A DNA stretch of 64,000 nt from Streptomyces canus (GTDB taxonomy: Bacteria; Actinomycetota; Actinomycetes; Streptomycetales; Streptomycetaceae), in NCBI RefSeq assembly GCF_041435015.1, contig NZ_CP107989.1, forward strand, positions 3,162,001-3,226,000, written 5' to 3'. Both the position numbers and the translations under genes were made by a program. Under the pieces are notes generated by a model. The model was not told the DNA's origin, did not search any database, and was given only the letters and a program-made list of their open reading frames with translations. Of this stretch, positions 42,947 to 52,450 are shown one piece after another. Numbering within the stretch: position 1 is the first letter of the stretch; every line of letters starts with the position of its first letter.

Positions 42947-43735
42947 TCATCCGAAGCTCGCCCGCCGCAGCCAGAACTCCAGCAGCTCCCGCTCACCCAG
43001 GACTTCCAACTCCGGGCTGTCCAGGGGCAGTCGACGGTAGAAGGCGAGCATGACGGCGGTCAGCGGACCGCGCAGGGCTACGGTCGCCTTCTCGTGCCCG
43101 CGCCGCCACACGATGACGTCCTCGGTGAGCTCGATCACCCACTCGGCCTCCAGTCGAGGCGTCCCGTCGGTGGCATGCAGATGGATACTGCGCCCGGAGC
43201 CGCGCAGTTCCCCCGACTCGTCGTCCGGCATGGTCCGCTGGGCGAACTCCACGATCTGCAACCACTCGTCGATCGCGTCGGCGGCGATCTCCGGGGCCAC
43301 CTCGTACGGCTGCCCGGCGGCGAGCGTGGCGTCGGCACGGTGGACCGTGAGTTCGTGTGCCATCCTGCGGGCCCAGAAGCCCGAGGTGGGGATCCCGGCC
43401 CAGGACCACACCTTGGCATCCGGCCCGGCCTCCCGTAGCGCGGCGACGAGCAACTCCCCCGTCTCCGCGAGCCAGGCGTCCAAGGCCCCGGTGTCCTCGG
43501 GCCCCTCCCCCAACGGCACCCGGTCCTCGGGCACTTCCTCCTGGGCCCGGGTCCGCACCATCACCTCCACCCAGCGCAGGGCGCCCCCGGTGTGCCGCAC
43601 CAACCGCTCCAGGGACCACTCCGGGCAGGTCGGCACGGTCACGGACAGGTCGACCCCGGACGTCAATACGTCCCTGAGCAGGCCGACTTGATGAGCGATC
43701 TCGTCGCAGTACCGGTCATGTGCGAGCAGAGTCAT
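42947..43735 (-). CDS. Maleylpyruvate isomerase/mycothiol-dependent enzyme family protein
   Basis: 262 residues from ATG 43735 (GTG 43744 possible). The N-terminal DinB/MDMPI helical bundle begins LLAHDRYCDEIAHQVGLLRDVL and has VPTCPEWSLERLVRHTGGAL, FWARRMAHELTVHRAD and a C-terminal small domain. Actinobacterial members use mycothiol as a thiol cofactor in isomerase or S-transferase reactions. The usual metal-binding His positions in HTGGA and HELTVHRADA are present. Substrate unknown. Confidence 0.82.
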   Translation of the reverse strand: MTLLAHDRYCDEIAHQVGLLRDVLTSGVDLSVTVPTCPEWSLERLVRHTGGALRWVEVMVRTRAQEEVPEDRVPLGEGPEDTGALDAWLAETGELLVAALREAGPDAKVWSWAGIPTSGFWARRMAHELTVHRADATLAAGQPYEVAPEIAADAIDEWLQIVEFAQRTMPDDESGELRGSGRSIHLHATDGTPRLEAEWVIELTEDVIVWRRGHEKATVALRGPLTAVMLAFYRRLPLDSPELEVLGERELLEFWLRRASFG

Positions 43736-43759
43736 GCCCCGCACCCTATGTGCGCCCGG

Positions 43760-44782
43760 TCAGTCCAGCACCACGATTTCGGCCGGGTCGAATTCCACCC
43801 CGACCGTGTCCCCGACCTCCGGCGCCGCACGGAGCGCGCAAGCGGCCTCCAACCGCGGCCCGCCCTCCCCAGGGTGCAGATGTACGGCCACGTGGGTGCC
43901 CTTGAAGGTCCGCGCGGCCACCGTGCAGCGCAGGCCCTCGTCGGCCGCCGTCAGCCGCACTCCGGCCGGCCGCACCAGCACGCTCCTGACCCCCTGGGCA
44001 GCTCCCGAGGGCACCGGAACCTTTCCCCACGCCGTGTCCGCGACCTCACCCGCCACCGTGCCCTCGACGACGTTCTCGAAGCCGAGGAAACGGGCCACGA
44101 ACTCGTCCGCCGGCCGCTGCCACACCTCAAGAGGCGTACCGGACTGGGCGATCCGCCCGTCCCGCATCACCACGACCCGGTCGGCCAGCGCGAAGGCCTC
44201 GCCCTGGTCGTGGGTGACCGCGAGCACGGTGGTGCCCAACCGCCCGAACAGCTGCCGCAGTTCGACGACCAGCCGTTCCCGCAGCGAGCGGTCCAGCTGT
44301 CCGAGCGGCTCGTCGAGCATCAGCAGCCGGGGCCGGGGCGCGAGCGCGCGGGCCAGTGCGACCCGTTGCTGCTCACCGCCGGAGAGCGCGCCGACAGCCC
44401 GACGGGCGGCGCCCGGAAGCCCGACGAGGTCGAGCAACTCCCGCACCCGCTCGTCCTGTTGCGCCCTCGTGGCGCCGTGCATCCGCAGTCCGAAGGCCAC
44501 ATTCGCGCCCGCGTCCCGCTGCGGGAAGAGCTGATGGTCCTGGAACATCAACCCGACCCCGCGCTTGTGCGCGGGCACCCCGCCCTGGTCACGCCCGTCG
44601 AGCAGGACCCGGCCCCGGTCGAGCGGTTGAAGGCCGGCCACCACCCGCAGCAGCGTCGACTTGCCGCTGCCGCTGGGCCCGAGCACACACACGATCTCGT
44701 GCTCGGCGACATCGAGACCGACCTCGTCGAGCACGGGCCGCCCGCCGAACCGTACCGTCGCGTCCTCAAGGCTCAGCAGCAT
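43760..44782 (-). CDS. thiQ: Thiamine ABC transporter ATPase
   Basis: 340 residues. Walker A GPSGSGKSTLL, Q-loop FQDHQLFPQRDAGANVAFG, signature LSGGEQQRVALARAL, Walker B LLMLDEPLGQLD and AVTHDQGEA are complete, with a C-terminal TOBE-like domain. The ATG at 44782 overlaps the permease stop (ATGA). It is the third gene after the TPP riboswitch, with the binding protein and permease, so the transport of thiamine or a thiamine precursor is strongly implied rather than iron or sulfate. Confidence 0.92.
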   Translation of the reverse strand: MLLSLEDATVRFGGRPVLDEVGLDVAEHEIVCVLGPSGSGKSTLLRVVAGLQPLDRGRVLLDGRDQGGVPAHKRGVGLMFQDHQLFPQRDAGANVAFGLRMHGATRAQQDERVRELLDLVGLPGAARRAVGALSGGEQQRVALARALAPRPRLLMLDEPLGQLDRSLRERLVVELRQLFGRLGTTVLAVTHDQGEAFALADRVVVMRDGRIAQSGTPLEVWQRPADEFVARFLGFENVVEGTVAGEVADTAWGKVPVPSGAAQGVRSVLVRPAGVRLTAADEGLRCTVAARTFKGTHVAVHLHPGEGGPRLEAACALRAAPEVGDTVGVEFDPAEIVVLD

Positions 44783-46452
44783 CAGAACTCCCCTGTCCGG
44801 TCGGTACGCAGCCGTTCGAGGACCAGCAGCGCCACCGCGCACACCACCATCAGGATCGTCGAAAGGGCCATCGCCTGGCCGTAGTTGAGATCACCGGCCC
44901 GCCCGAGCAGCCGTGCCACGGCGACCGGCAGCGTCGGGTTGTCGGGCCGTGCGATGAACACCGTCGCCCCGAACTCGCCCAGCGACACGGCGAAGGCGAA
45001 GCCCGCCGCGATCAGCAAGGCCCGCCGCACCATGGGGAGATCGACCTCCCGCCACACCCGCCACGGCGAGGCCCCGAGCACGGCCGCGGCCTCCCGCAGC
45101 CGGTGGTCCACGGCCCGCAGCACCGGCAGCATGGTCCGCACCACGAAGGGCACCCCGACCAACGCCTGCGCGAGCGGCACCAGGATCCAGGACTGCCTGA
45201 GGTCCAGCGGCGGCTCGTCGAGCGAGATCAGGAACCCGAAGCCCACGGTCACCGCGGACACCCCGAGGGGCAGCATCAGCAGCGCGTCGAAGCCCCGTAC
45301 GAACCGGCCCGCGTCCCGCCGCGTCAGCGCGGCCGCCGCCAGGCCTCCGATCACCACGGCGATGGCGGTGGCGGCGAGGGCGTACTCCAGGGAGTTCCCG
45401 ACCGCCTCGATCGGCGCGACGAGGAAGACCCCGCCGTCGCTGTGGGTCAGCGCCCGGTAGTAGCCGAAGTCGGCAGCGTCGAGCGACCGCTGCACCAGCA
45501 CCGCGAGCGGCAGCACAAGGAGGACGGCGACGCTGCCCACCACCCCGGCCAGCAGCCCCCACTCCCCCGCCCCTCGCGGCCGCCGGGCGGTGACGGACTC
45601 GTCCACGAGCCGCAGCGCGGTCTCCCGGCGCCGTACGGTCCACGCGTGCACGGCGAGAACAGCGCCCACCGCGACGAACTGGATCAGCGTCAGCACGGCG
45701 GCCGTGGACAGGTCGAAGATCTCGGAGGTCTGCCGGTAGATCTCCACTTCGAGAGTCGAGAAGGTCGGCCCGCCGAGGATCTGCACCACGCCGAAGGAGG
45801 TGAAGGTGAAGAGGAACACCATGAGGGCGGCGGCGGCCACGGCGGGCGCGAGCGCGGGGAGCGTGACCGTCCGCCAGGCCCTGAGCCGGGACGCGCCCAG
45901 CATCCGCGCGGCCTCCTCCTGGCGCGGATCCAGCTGGGACCACAACCCGCCGACGGTCCGTACGACGACCGCGTAGTTGAAGAAGACGTGCGCGAGCAGG
46001 ATCGCCCACACCGTGGTGTCCAGCCGTACGCCCCACAACTCGTCCAGCAATCCCCCACGGCCGACGAGCGCCAGGAAGGCCGTACCGACGACCACGGTCG
46101 GCAGCACGAAGGGGACGGTGACCACGGCCCGCAGGATCTGCTTGCCGGGGAAGTCGAAGCGCGCGAAGACATACGCGCCGGGGAGCGCGACCAGGAGCGT
46201 GAGCGCGGTGGAGGCGAGCGCCTGCCAGGTGGTGAACCACAGGACGTGCCGGATGTCCGGCTGCGCGAGGACGTCGGTGATCCTGCCGAACTGCCAGGTC
46301 CCGTCGGTCTTGAGTCCGCGCGCGACGATCGCGGCGACGGGATAGGCGAAGAAGACGGCGAAGAACGCGACGGGCACGGCCATGAGTCCGAGCCGGGCCG
46401 CCGCATTCTTGACGCCCTTGCGGGGCCTTACTTCAGTACGAGCGAGGTCCAC
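44782..46452 (-). CDS. thiP: Thiamine ABC transporter permease, fused two-domain type
   Basis: 556 residues with about 12 membrane spans and two EAA loops (PRQEEAARMLGASRL and LREAAAVLGASPW), the tandem arrangement of ThiP/FbpB permeases. The start is uncertain: GTG 46452 overlaps the end of the binding protein gene by 25 bp and lacks a good ribosome site, but no better start lies nearby. It forms the complete channel in one polypeptide and is coupled to the ATPase. Confidence 0.88.
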   Translation of the reverse strand: MDLARTEVRPRKGVKNAAARLGLMAVPVAFFAVFFAYPVAAIVARGLKTDGTWQFGRITDVLAQPDIRHVLWFTTWQALASTALTLLVALPGAYVFARFDFPGKQILRAVVTVPFVLPTVVVGTAFLALVGRGGLLDELWGVRLDTTVWAILLAHVFFNYAVVVRTVGGLWSQLDPRQEEAARMLGASRLRAWRTVTLPALAPAVAAAALMVFLFTFTSFGVVQILGGPTFSTLEVEIYRQTSEIFDLSTAAVLTLIQFVAVGAVLAVHAWTVRRRETALRLVDESVTARRPRGAGEWGLLAGVVGSVAVLLVLPLAVLVQRSLDAADFGYYRALTHSDGGVFLVAPIEAVGNSLEYALAATAIAVVIGGLAAAALTRRDAGRFVRGFDALLMLPLGVSAVTVGFGFLISLDEPPLDLRQSWILVPLAQALVGVPFVVRTMLPVLRAVDHRLREAAAVLGASPWRVWREVDLPMVRRALLIAAGFAFAVSLGEFGATVFIARPDNPTLPVAVARLLGRAGDLNYGQAMALSTILMVVCAVALLVLERLRTDRTGEF

Positions 46453-47498
46453 GACTTGACCCAGTCGTCACGGTTGTCGGCGATCTTCGCCGGGTCCATC
46501 GTCTCGGGGTCCTTGGCCTGCGGACCGTACTGCGTGAACTCGGCCGGCACCTGGGCGCCGTCGACGACCGGGTAGACGAACATGTTGAGCGGCATGTCCT
46601 GCTGGAACTCCTTGGTGAGCAGGAAGTCCAGGAACGCCTTGCCGCCCTTGGTGTTCGCGGCGTTGCTCAGCAGTCCGGCGTACTCGATCTGCCGGAAGCA
46701 GGTGCCCTGCGCCACGCCGGTCGGGGCGGTCGTCGGCTTCGGGTCGGCGTAGATCACCTCGGCCGGCGGCGAGGAGGCGTACGACACGACGAGCGGCCGG
46801 TCGGCCTTCGCCTTCTTGCCCCCGGCGGAACCGGAGAACTCCTCGTTGTAGGCCTGCTCCCAGCCGTCGACGACCTTGACGCCGTTGGCCTTGAGCTTCT
46901 TCCAGTAGCCCTGCCACCCGTCGTCGCCGTACTTCGCGGCGCTCCCGAGCAGGAAGCCGAGCCCCGGCGAGGAGGTGGAGGCGTTCTCGGTGACGAGGAG
47001 GTTCTTGTAGGCGGGCTTGATCAGATCGTCGTACGACGTCGGCGGCTGGAGCTTGTGCGCAGCGAAGTAGGCCTTGTCGTAGTTGACGCAGATGTCGCCG
47101 GTGTCGATGGGCGTGACCTTGTCCCCGTCGACCCGGTACCCGGCCTTGATCCGATCGGCGCCCTTGGCCTCGTACGACTGGAAGAGCCCGTTGTCGAGCG
47201 CGCGGGACAGCAAGGTGTTGTCGACGCCGAAGAAGACGTCGCCCTGCGGGTTGTCCTTGGTGAGGATGGCCTTGTTGACGGCCTGTCCGGCGTCGCCGTC
47301 CTCCAGGACCTTGACCTTGTAGCCGGACTTCTTCTCGAAGTCGGCGAGGACGGTCTTGGAGACGGCCCACGAGTCGTGGCTGACGAGGGTGACGGTCTTG
47401 GAGCCGTTTCCTTCGGAGTCGGAGGACGACGACCCGCACCCGGACAGCGTGACCAGGCCGAGGCCGACGACGGCAGCAAGAAACTTCTTGTTGTTCAC
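46428..47498 (-). CDS. thiB: Thiamine-binding lipoprotein
   Basis: 356 residues from GTG 47498. Signal peptide with lipobox LSGC, then the TbpA/ThiB family features LVSHDSWAVSKTVLADFEKKSGYKV and a C-terminal FPTNNG-equivalent EFTQYGP region. Directly downstream of the TPP riboswitch. It captures thiamine outside the cell and gives it to ThiPQ. The 3' end overlaps the permease start. Confidence 0.92.
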   Translation of the reverse strand: MNNKKFLAAVVGLGLVTLSGCGSSSSDSEGNGSKTVTLVSHDSWAVSKTVLADFEKKSGYKVKVLEDGDAGQAVNKAILTKDNPQGDVFFGVDNTLLSRALDNGLFQSYEAKGADRIKAGYRVDGDKVTPIDTGDICVNYDKAYFAAHKLQPPTSYDDLIKPAYKNLLVTENASTSSPGLGFLLGSAAKYGDDGWQGYWKKLKANGVKVVDGWEQAYNEEFSGSAGGKKAKADRPLVVSYASSPPAEVIYADPKPTTAPTGVAQGTCFRQIEYAGLLSNAANTKGGKAFLDFLLTKEFQQDMPLNMFVYPVVDGAQVPAEFTQYGPQAKDPETMDPAKIADNRDDWVKSWTSLVLK

Positions 47499-47502
47499 GG
47501 TG

Positions 47503-47601
47503 ATGACCGAACTTCCTACCCAGAATGACCTGGGCGAGGTTCAGAGGGTCTGCGGCCCGATTGCCGCACTCTCAGCGCTGTGGCGCTCCCCTGTCGGATA
47601 T
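47503..47601 (-). promoter_or_regulatory. TPP (thiamin pyrophosphate) riboswitch
   Basis: Read on the minus strand, the conserved THI-box parts appear in order: CAGGGGAGCG, GCTGAGAGTGCGG, ACCCTCTGAACCT, CCAGGTCATTCTGG and GTAGGAAG. The closing P1 stem pairs CCGA near 47597 with TCGG near 47507. The purine-rich GTAGGAAG is the only Shine-Dalgarno-like sequence before the GTG at 47498, so ligand binding probably blocks translation. The rlmN stop is only 25 bp upstream, so the promoter must lie inside rlmN or transcription reads through. Confidence 0.92.
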
Positions 47602-47625
47602 GAAGATGTACGTACGTCCGTCAGA

Positions 47626-48732
47626 CTACCGCTCGGTGGCCGCGAGCTGACCACAGGCCCCGTCGATCTCCTGTCCACGGGTGTCCCGGATCGTCACCGG
47701 CACACCATGGGCGGCGATGGCCTCGACGAAGGCCTTCTCGTCCTCGGGACGGGAGGCGGTCCACTTGGATCCGGGAGTCGGGTTCAGCGGGATCAGGTTG
47801 ACATGCACCGGCTTGCCCTTGAGCAGGCGGCCCAGCCGGTCACCGCGCCAGGCCTGGTCGTTGATGTCGCGAATGAGCGCGTACTCGATGGACAGGCGCC
47901 TTCCCGACTTCTCGACGTACTCGAACCCGGCGTCGAGCACCTCGCGCACCTTCCACCGCGTGTTCACGGGGACGAGGGTGTCGCGCAGCTCGTCGTCGGG
48001 CGCGTGCAGGGAGATCGCGAGCCGGCACTTGAAGCCTTCGTCGGAGAACCGGTGAATGGCGGGCACGAGCCCCACGGTCGACACGGTGATGCCGCGCTGG
48101 GAGAGACCGAGCCCATCGGGCGCGGGATCGGTGAGCGCGCGAATGGAGCCGACCACGCGCTTGTAGTTGGCGAGCGGTTCGCCCATCCCCATGAAGACGA
48201 TGTTGGAGAGCCGCGCCGGCCCACCCGGCACCTCCCCGTCCCGGAGCGCCCGCATGCCGTCCACGATCTGATGCACGATCTCGGCGGTGGACAGATTGCG
48301 GTCCAGTCCCGCCTGCCCGGTGGCGCAGAAGGGGCAGTTCATGCCACAGCCCGCCTGCGAGCTGATGCACATGGTCACCCGGTCCGGATACCGCATCAGC
48401 ACCGACTCCACGAGCGTCCCGTCGAACAGCCGCCACAGCGTCTTGCGCGTGGTCCCCTGGTCGGTCGACAGATGCCGTACGACGGTCATGAGCTCGGGAA
48501 GCAGCGCCTCCTGGAGCTTGCCGCGCGCGCCGGCCGGGATGTCGGTCCACTCCGCCGGGTCGTGCGCGTACCGCGCGAAGTAGTGCTGCGAGAGCTGCTT
48601 GGCGCGAAACGGCTTCTCCCCGATCCCCGCCACGACCTCCTTGCGCTCGGCGGGCGTGAGATCGGCAAGGTGCCGCGGCGGCTTCTTGGCTCCGCGGGGG
48701 GCGACGAAAGTGAGTTCTCCGGGCTTAGGCAT
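47626..48732 (-). CDS. rlmN: 23S rRNA (adenine2503-C2)-methyltransferase
   Basis: 368 residues from ATG 48732. Radical-SAM CxxxCxxC in [18 protein letters not shown], and a C-terminal Cys in DIDGACGQL that carries the transient methyl intermediate. It methylates A2503 of 23S rRNA and A37 of some tRNAs, improving translational accuracy. It lies beside cdsA-frr-pyrH, as in other streptomycetes. An upstream ATG at 48756 is less likely. Confidence 0.96.
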   Translation of the reverse strand: MPKPGELTFVAPRGAKKPPRHLADLTPAERKEVVAGIGEKPFRAKQLSQHYFARYAHDPAEWTDIPAGARGKLQEALLPELMTVVRHLSTDQGTTRKTLWRLFDGTLVESVLMRYPDRVTMCISSQAGCGMNCPFCATGQAGLDRNLSTAEIVHQIVDGMRALRDGEVPGGPARLSNIVFMGMGEPLANYKRVVGSIRALTDPAPDGLGLSQRGITVSTVGLVPAIHRFSDEGFKCRLAISLHAPDDELRDTLVPVNTRWKVREVLDAGFEYVEKSGRRLSIEYALIRDINDQAWRGDRLGRLLKGKPVHVNLIPLNPTPGSKWTASRPEDEKAFVEAIAAHGVPVTIRDTRGQEIDGACGQLAATER

Positions 48733-48769
48733 AGCCTCACCAGTGTCGCAGATCATTCGGGGACCGCGT

Positions 48770-49033
48770 TCAGAAGATCCACACGCCGAAGGCGGCGACC
48801 GCCAGGCCTACAACCACGAAGAAGCCGCCGGTGAGGGTGACCGGGAGTGCCTGACCGCGGCGGCGGGAGGGCTCCAGGCCGCGCCAGGTGCTGATCGCCG
48901 CGTACAGGCCGATGAGAGCGATCGCACAGCCGAGCACGAGGGCGACCAGGCCGAAGAACCCGGACCAGGTGGAGTGGTGGCCCGGGTTGGGGGTGAACAC
49001 GGCCGCGAGGGCTGTTCCGCCGAGGGGGCTCAC
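48770..49033 (-). CDS. Small membrane protein of a type VII-like operon
   Basis: 87 residues with two membrane spans (about 23-45 and 67-85) separated by a basic stretch [15 protein letters not shown]. It overlaps the WXG100-like gene by 4 bp and is the last gene of a three-gene unit. Function unknown; it may be an anchor or immunity-type membrane protein for the upstream secreted proteins. Confidence 0.75.
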   Translation of the reverse strand: MSPLGGTALAAVFTPNPGHHSTWSGFFGLVALVLGCAIALIGLYAAISTWRGLEPSRRRGQALPVTLTGGFFVVVGLAVAAFGVWIF

Positions 49034-50166
49034 TTGTCGTTCTCGTCCTTCTTCAGGTTCTGGATGTCGGCCTCGATACCGGACGCGGCGGCGTAGACGC
49101 CGGTGTTGAGGGTGGTGCCCACGGTGTTCCTGAACGCTCCGTCCGCGAGCTTGCCCTGCTCGCTGAGGTGTTCCCCGCCGAGGCTGCCGTGCTGCTCCAG
49201 GGCGTGGTTGACCCCGTGGTTCTGGGCATTTCCGGCGGCCCCGGCGACCGCGTTGGTCAACGCGTCCTGGCCCATGGTCGACGCGTCCTGGCCGTTCGCG
49301 TAGTCGGCTGTCAGACCGCCCGTGACGTTGCCGAACGCGCCGTTGACCGCGGTGCCGAGCAGGCCCTCCCCTCTCAGGAGGTCTCCGGCCACCCCGGTGA
49401 GACGGGCCCCGACCGCGCCGGCTCCCGCGGTGAACCCCGCTGTACCGCCCGCGAGCAGCGCGCCGTTCCTGAGGTCCGCCCCGACGGTCACCGGCTGCCC
49501 GTTCACGGCCTGGGTCACCATGATGCTCCCCGAGTCCGCCACGACGTTCGTCGTGAAGCTCTCCAGCCCCGTCTTGGCGAAGGTCGCGGAGACCCTCGCC
49601 ACGGCCGTGAGCATCCTCTCCAAGGTGGCGACCGTCTCCGCGCTCAGCCCCGAGAACCGTTCCAGGAGGCCCGCCACCCGCTCCGCCGCCGCCGTGAACA
49701 GCCGGACCAGGTCCACGATCCTGGCCACCCGCGCCGCCACCGCCGTGTTCGCGACGAGGTCGGAGATGAAACCGGTGAAGAACGACAGCGCGACCCCGGC
49801 GATCTCCATCTCGGCGATCTCGACACAGATGTCGATGATCTCCTTGTTGATCCCGTCGATCTCGTCCGCGTAGGACCGCAGGCCGTCGGCGACATGGTGG
49901 AAGTTGGCGGCGACGTCCTGGACGGCCTTCTTCTGCTCGCCCCAGTGCTTCTCGAAGGCGTCCCTGGCGGCCCCGTGCCAGCCCTGTTTGTCGACACCGG
50001 CGATCGCTGCGTCCACGGCCCGTACGACATCTGTCAGTTCGGTGCCCGTGGCGTCCCAGGAACGGGCGATGGCCCGGAGGGTGTCGCCGTCCCCGCCGGG
50101 GAGCTCCACACCGGCGGCCTGGAGGATCTCCAGGACCTTGCCGTCGATCCAGTCGTTGACGCTCAC
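49030..50166 (-). CDS. WXG100-like protein with long Gly/Ala-rich C-terminus
   Basis: 378 residues. The N-terminal 140 residues form the helical hairpin of the WXG100/PPE-like class: GWHGAARDAFEKHWGEQ supplies the WxG turn (W63-H-G65), preceded by LRAIARSWDATGTELTDVV. The central part has a hydrophobic helix (IAGVALSFFTGFISDLVAN) and helical repeats; the last 150 residues are rich in Gly, Ala, Asn and Gln without a recognisable toxin motif. It overlaps both neighbours by 4 bp. Candidate type VII secretion substrate; its C-terminus could be an effector or a surface structure. Confidence 0.75.
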   Translation of the reverse strand: MSVNDWIDGKVLEILQAAGVELPGGDGDTLRAIARSWDATGTELTDVVRAVDAAIAGVDKQGWHGAARDAFEKHWGEQKKAVQDVAANFHHVADGLRSYADEIDGINKEIIDICVEIAEMEIAGVALSFFTGFISDLVANTAVAARVARIVDLVRLFTAAAERVAGLLERFSGLSAETVATLERMLTAVARVSATFAKTGLESFTTNVVADSGSIMVTQAVNGQPVTVGADLRNGALLAGGTAGFTAGAGAVGARLTGVAGDLLRGEGLLGTAVNGAFGNVTGGLTADYANGQDASTMGQDALTNAVAGAAGNAQNHGVNHALEQHGSLGGEHLSEQGKLADGAFRNTVGTTLNTGVYAAASGIEADIQNLKKDENDK

Positions 50167-50492
50167 GGGCGGCCGCCCGAGGCCGCGGAGTGCAGATAGC
50201 CGAGGGCCGTCCGGTCCGAGTCCGTGTAGTGGGTGGCGTTCAGCCGCAGCCGGTCACCGTCGCTCCTGAGCACGTCCGGAAGATGTCCGAGCGCCTTGGC
50301 GGTGTTCTCCAGCAGCTGCCGGTACTGCTCCGACGCCCCGTCGCAGATCCCCAGCAGCCCGAACGCCTGCCCGATCTCCGCCGCGCTTCCCGAGAACGCC
50401 CCGATGGGCCCGGCGAGGCCCGTCGCCTCCCGGTCGAACCTGCCCGCCAGATCCGTCAACGTCTCGGGGTCCACCCCGAACTGCTCGCTCAT
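50163..50492 (-). CDS. ESX-secretion-associated (EspC-like) small protein
   Basis: 109 residues from ATG 50492 (GGGGGAACGAG directly upstream). It has the EspC/ESX-secreted N-terminal pattern EQFGVDPETLTDLAGRFDREA and ends with HYTDSDR, in which Y89-T-D-S-D93 fits the YxxxD/E secretion signal of type VII substrates. It is the first gene of the three-gene unit and overlaps the WXG100-like gene by 4 bp. Confidence 0.8.
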   Translation of the reverse strand: MSEQFGVDPETLTDLAGRFDREATGLAGPIGAFSGSAAEIGQAFGLLGICDGASEQYRQLLENTAKALGHLPDVLRSDGDRLRLNATHYTDSDRTALGYLHSAASGGRP

Positions 50493-50563
50493 CTCGTTCC
50501 CCCGTTCGAAAACCGACGCGACGGTCAGCATCCCGGTCGAGATCCCGCGGAAACGGCCCCTTT

Positions 50564-50593
50564 TACGTATGCGAAGCAAGGCCTGACACACAA
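50564..50593 (-). promoter_or_regulatory. Predicted promoter of the type VII-like operon
   Basis: Read on the minus strand, TTGTGT (50593-50588), 18 bp, TACGTA (50569-50564). It lies 72 bp before the EspC-like start. There is no other good promoter between the two genes. Confidence 0.5.
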
Positions 50594-50664
50594 TTTGCGC
50601 CGCCCTGGCCTCCGCCATGCCTACGTGACAGATCTCCGCCACGCCTGCGGGTGACGCAACGCAA

Positions 50665-50692
50665 AGGGGCGGCAGCCGTCGCTGCCGCCCCT
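50665..50692 (-). terminator. Terminator after cdsA
   Basis: An 11-bp stem around GGGGCGGCAG/CTGCCGCCCC with a 6-base loop, 16 bp after the cdsA stop. Confidence 0.85.
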
Positions 50693-50708
50693 CTCCCATC
50701 CTCGTGCG

Positions 50709-51893
50709 TCAGCCGCTGCCCACGAACAGCACCAGCAGCAGCCACACCACCGGAGCCGTCGGCAGGAGGGAGTCCAGGCGGTCCATGATGCCGCCGTGGC
50801 CCGGCAGCAGGGTGCCCATGTCCTTGATGCCGAGGTCCCGCTTGATCATCGACTCGCCGAGGTCACCCAGCGTCGCGCTGGCCGCGACCGCGAGGCCGAG
50901 GACCAGGCCCTGCCACCAGGTGCCGTCGTCGATCAGGAACTGCATGCACAGCGCGCCCGCCACCATCGCGAACAGGACCGCTCCGACCAGGCCCTCACGG
51001 GTCTTGCCGGGACTGATGCGCGGCGCGAGCTTGTGGGTGCCGAAGCGCCAGCCGACGGCGTACGCACCGGTGTCGCTGACGACGGTCAGGAGCAGGAACA
51101 TCAGTACCCGGGCCGCCCCGTCCTCGGCCGTCAGCATCATCGCGACGAACGTGGCCAGGAACGGGACGTAGAACGCCGCGAAGACGCCGGCCGTGACGTC
51201 CTTGAGGTAGCCCTCCGGCGGTTCCGTCATCCGCCAGACGAGGACGGCGAGTGCCGTGAGTGCCATGGCGACCCAGGCCCCCTCGGCGCCCCTGACGTAC
51301 CCCGCGACGACCATCGCGGCCCCGCCGAGCGCCAGCGGCACGAGCGGCGCCCTGATGCCCTTGCGCTCCTCAAGCCTGCTGGTCAGCTCCCACAGACCCA
51401 CGACCACGGCGACGGCTATCACGCCGACGAACGCGGCCTTGACGAAGAACAGCGACGCGATGATCACCGCACCGAGTCCGACCCCGACCCCTATGGCGGC
51501 ACCCAGATCCCGCCCCGCGCTCTTCTTCTGCGGCGCGGGAGCCGGCTGCGAGGAGTCGGGCATGGGCTCCGGATTCTGCTTCTGCGGCGCCGCCGCGTGG
51601 GGCTGCGCCGACGTGGTCTCGTCGCGGAACCTCTCGTTCCGGAACGCCTCGTCCCGGAACTGGTCGTCCCGGAACAAGGGGCCGCTCAGCCGAGCGGCCC
51701 CCCGGTCGTCATCCTGGTCGCCGCCGTATCGAGGTACAGCGGGTCCGTCGGGCACGATGGGCATGGGCCGAGTGTGCTGCGCGTCATGCGCATCGTACGC
51801 GGGACCCGCCGGGTCAGCCCCCTGGACAGGCCCCTGGTCGGACGGCGCCCAGTACCCGGCGTGGGGCGGCGTTCCCCAGGAAGAGTCGTTCAT
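50709..51893 (-). CDS. cdsA: Phosphatidate cytidylyltransferase
   Basis: 394 residues. A long N-terminal cytoplasmic stretch (about 125 residues, with FRDDQFRDEAFRNERFRDE repeats) precedes eight membrane spans. The CDS signature SATLGDLGESMIKRDLGIKDMGTLLPGHGGIMDRLDSL-like region is seen in parts: DLGESMIKR and GHGGIMDR with the catalytic Asp residues. It makes CDP-diacylglycerol from phosphatidate and CTP for phospholipid synthesis. Its ATG overlaps the frr stop (ATGA). Confidence 0.95.
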   Translation of the reverse strand: MNDSSWGTPPHAGYWAPSDQGPVQGADPAGPAYDAHDAQHTRPMPIVPDGPAVPRYGGDQDDDRGAARLSGPLFRDDQFRDEAFRNERFRDETTSAQPHAAAPQKQNPEPMPDSSQPAPAPQKKSAGRDLGAAIGVGVGLGAVIIASLFFVKAAFVGVIAVAVVVGLWELTSRLEERKGIRAPLVPLALGGAAMVVAGYVRGAEGAWVAMALTALAVLVWRMTEPPEGYLKDVTAGVFAAFYVPFLATFVAMMLTAEDGAARVLMFLLLTVVSDTGAYAVGWRFGTHKLAPRISPGKTREGLVGAVLFAMVAGALCMQFLIDDGTWWQGLVLGLAVAASATLGDLGESMIKRDLGIKDMGTLLPGHGGIMDRLDSLLPTAPVVWLLLVLFVGSG

Positions 51894-52450
51894 CAGACCT
51901 CGAGAAGCTCAGCTTCCTTGTGCTTGAGGAGCTCGTCCACCTGGGCGACGTACTTGTGCGTCGCGTCGTCGAGCTCCTTCTCCGCACGGCGGCCCTCGTC
52001 CTCGCCGACCTCGCCGTCCTTGACGAGCTTGTCGATCGCGTCCTTGGCCTTGCGGCGGACCGAGCGGATGGACACGCGCGAGTCCTCGGCCTTGGCCTTG
52101 GCGACCTTGATGTAGTCGCGGCGGCGCTCCTCGGTGAGCTCGGGGAACACCACCCGGATGATGTTGCCGTCGTTGCTCGGGTTGACGCCCAGGTCGGAAT
52201 CGCGGATCGCCTGTTCGATGTTGCGCAGGGCGGTCTTGTCGAACGGGGTCACCACGGCCATGCGCGGCTCCGGCACGGAGAACGAAGCCAGCTGGTTGAT
52301 CGGCGTCGGCGCGCCGTAGTAGTCGGCCACGATCTTGTTGAACATCGCCGGGTGCGCACGCCCGGTGCGGATCGCGGCGAAGTCCTCCTTGGCGACCACG
52401 ACGGCCTTCTCCATCTTCTCCTCGGCCTCGAGGAGGGTCTCTTCGATCAC
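51893..52450 (-). CDS. frr: Ribosome recycling factor
   Basis: 185 residues from GTG 52450 (start [11 protein letters not shown]; a GTG three bases upstream is also possible). GGAG lies about six bases upstream. The standard RRF three-helix bundle is seen: [13 protein letters not shown], the [18 protein letters not shown] loop and a C-terminal [19 protein letters not shown]. It splits the post-termination ribosome with EF-G. It is coupled to cdsA. Confidence 0.97.
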   Translation of the reverse strand: MIEETLLEAEEKMEKAVVVAKEDFAAIRTGRAHPAMFNKIVADYYGAPTPINQLASFSVPEPRMAVVTPFDKTALRNIEQAIRDSDLGVNPSNDGNIIRVVFPELTEERRRDYIKVAKAKAEDSRVSIRSVRRKAKDAIDKLVKDGEVGEDEGRRAEKELDDATHKYVAQVDELLKHKEAELLEV

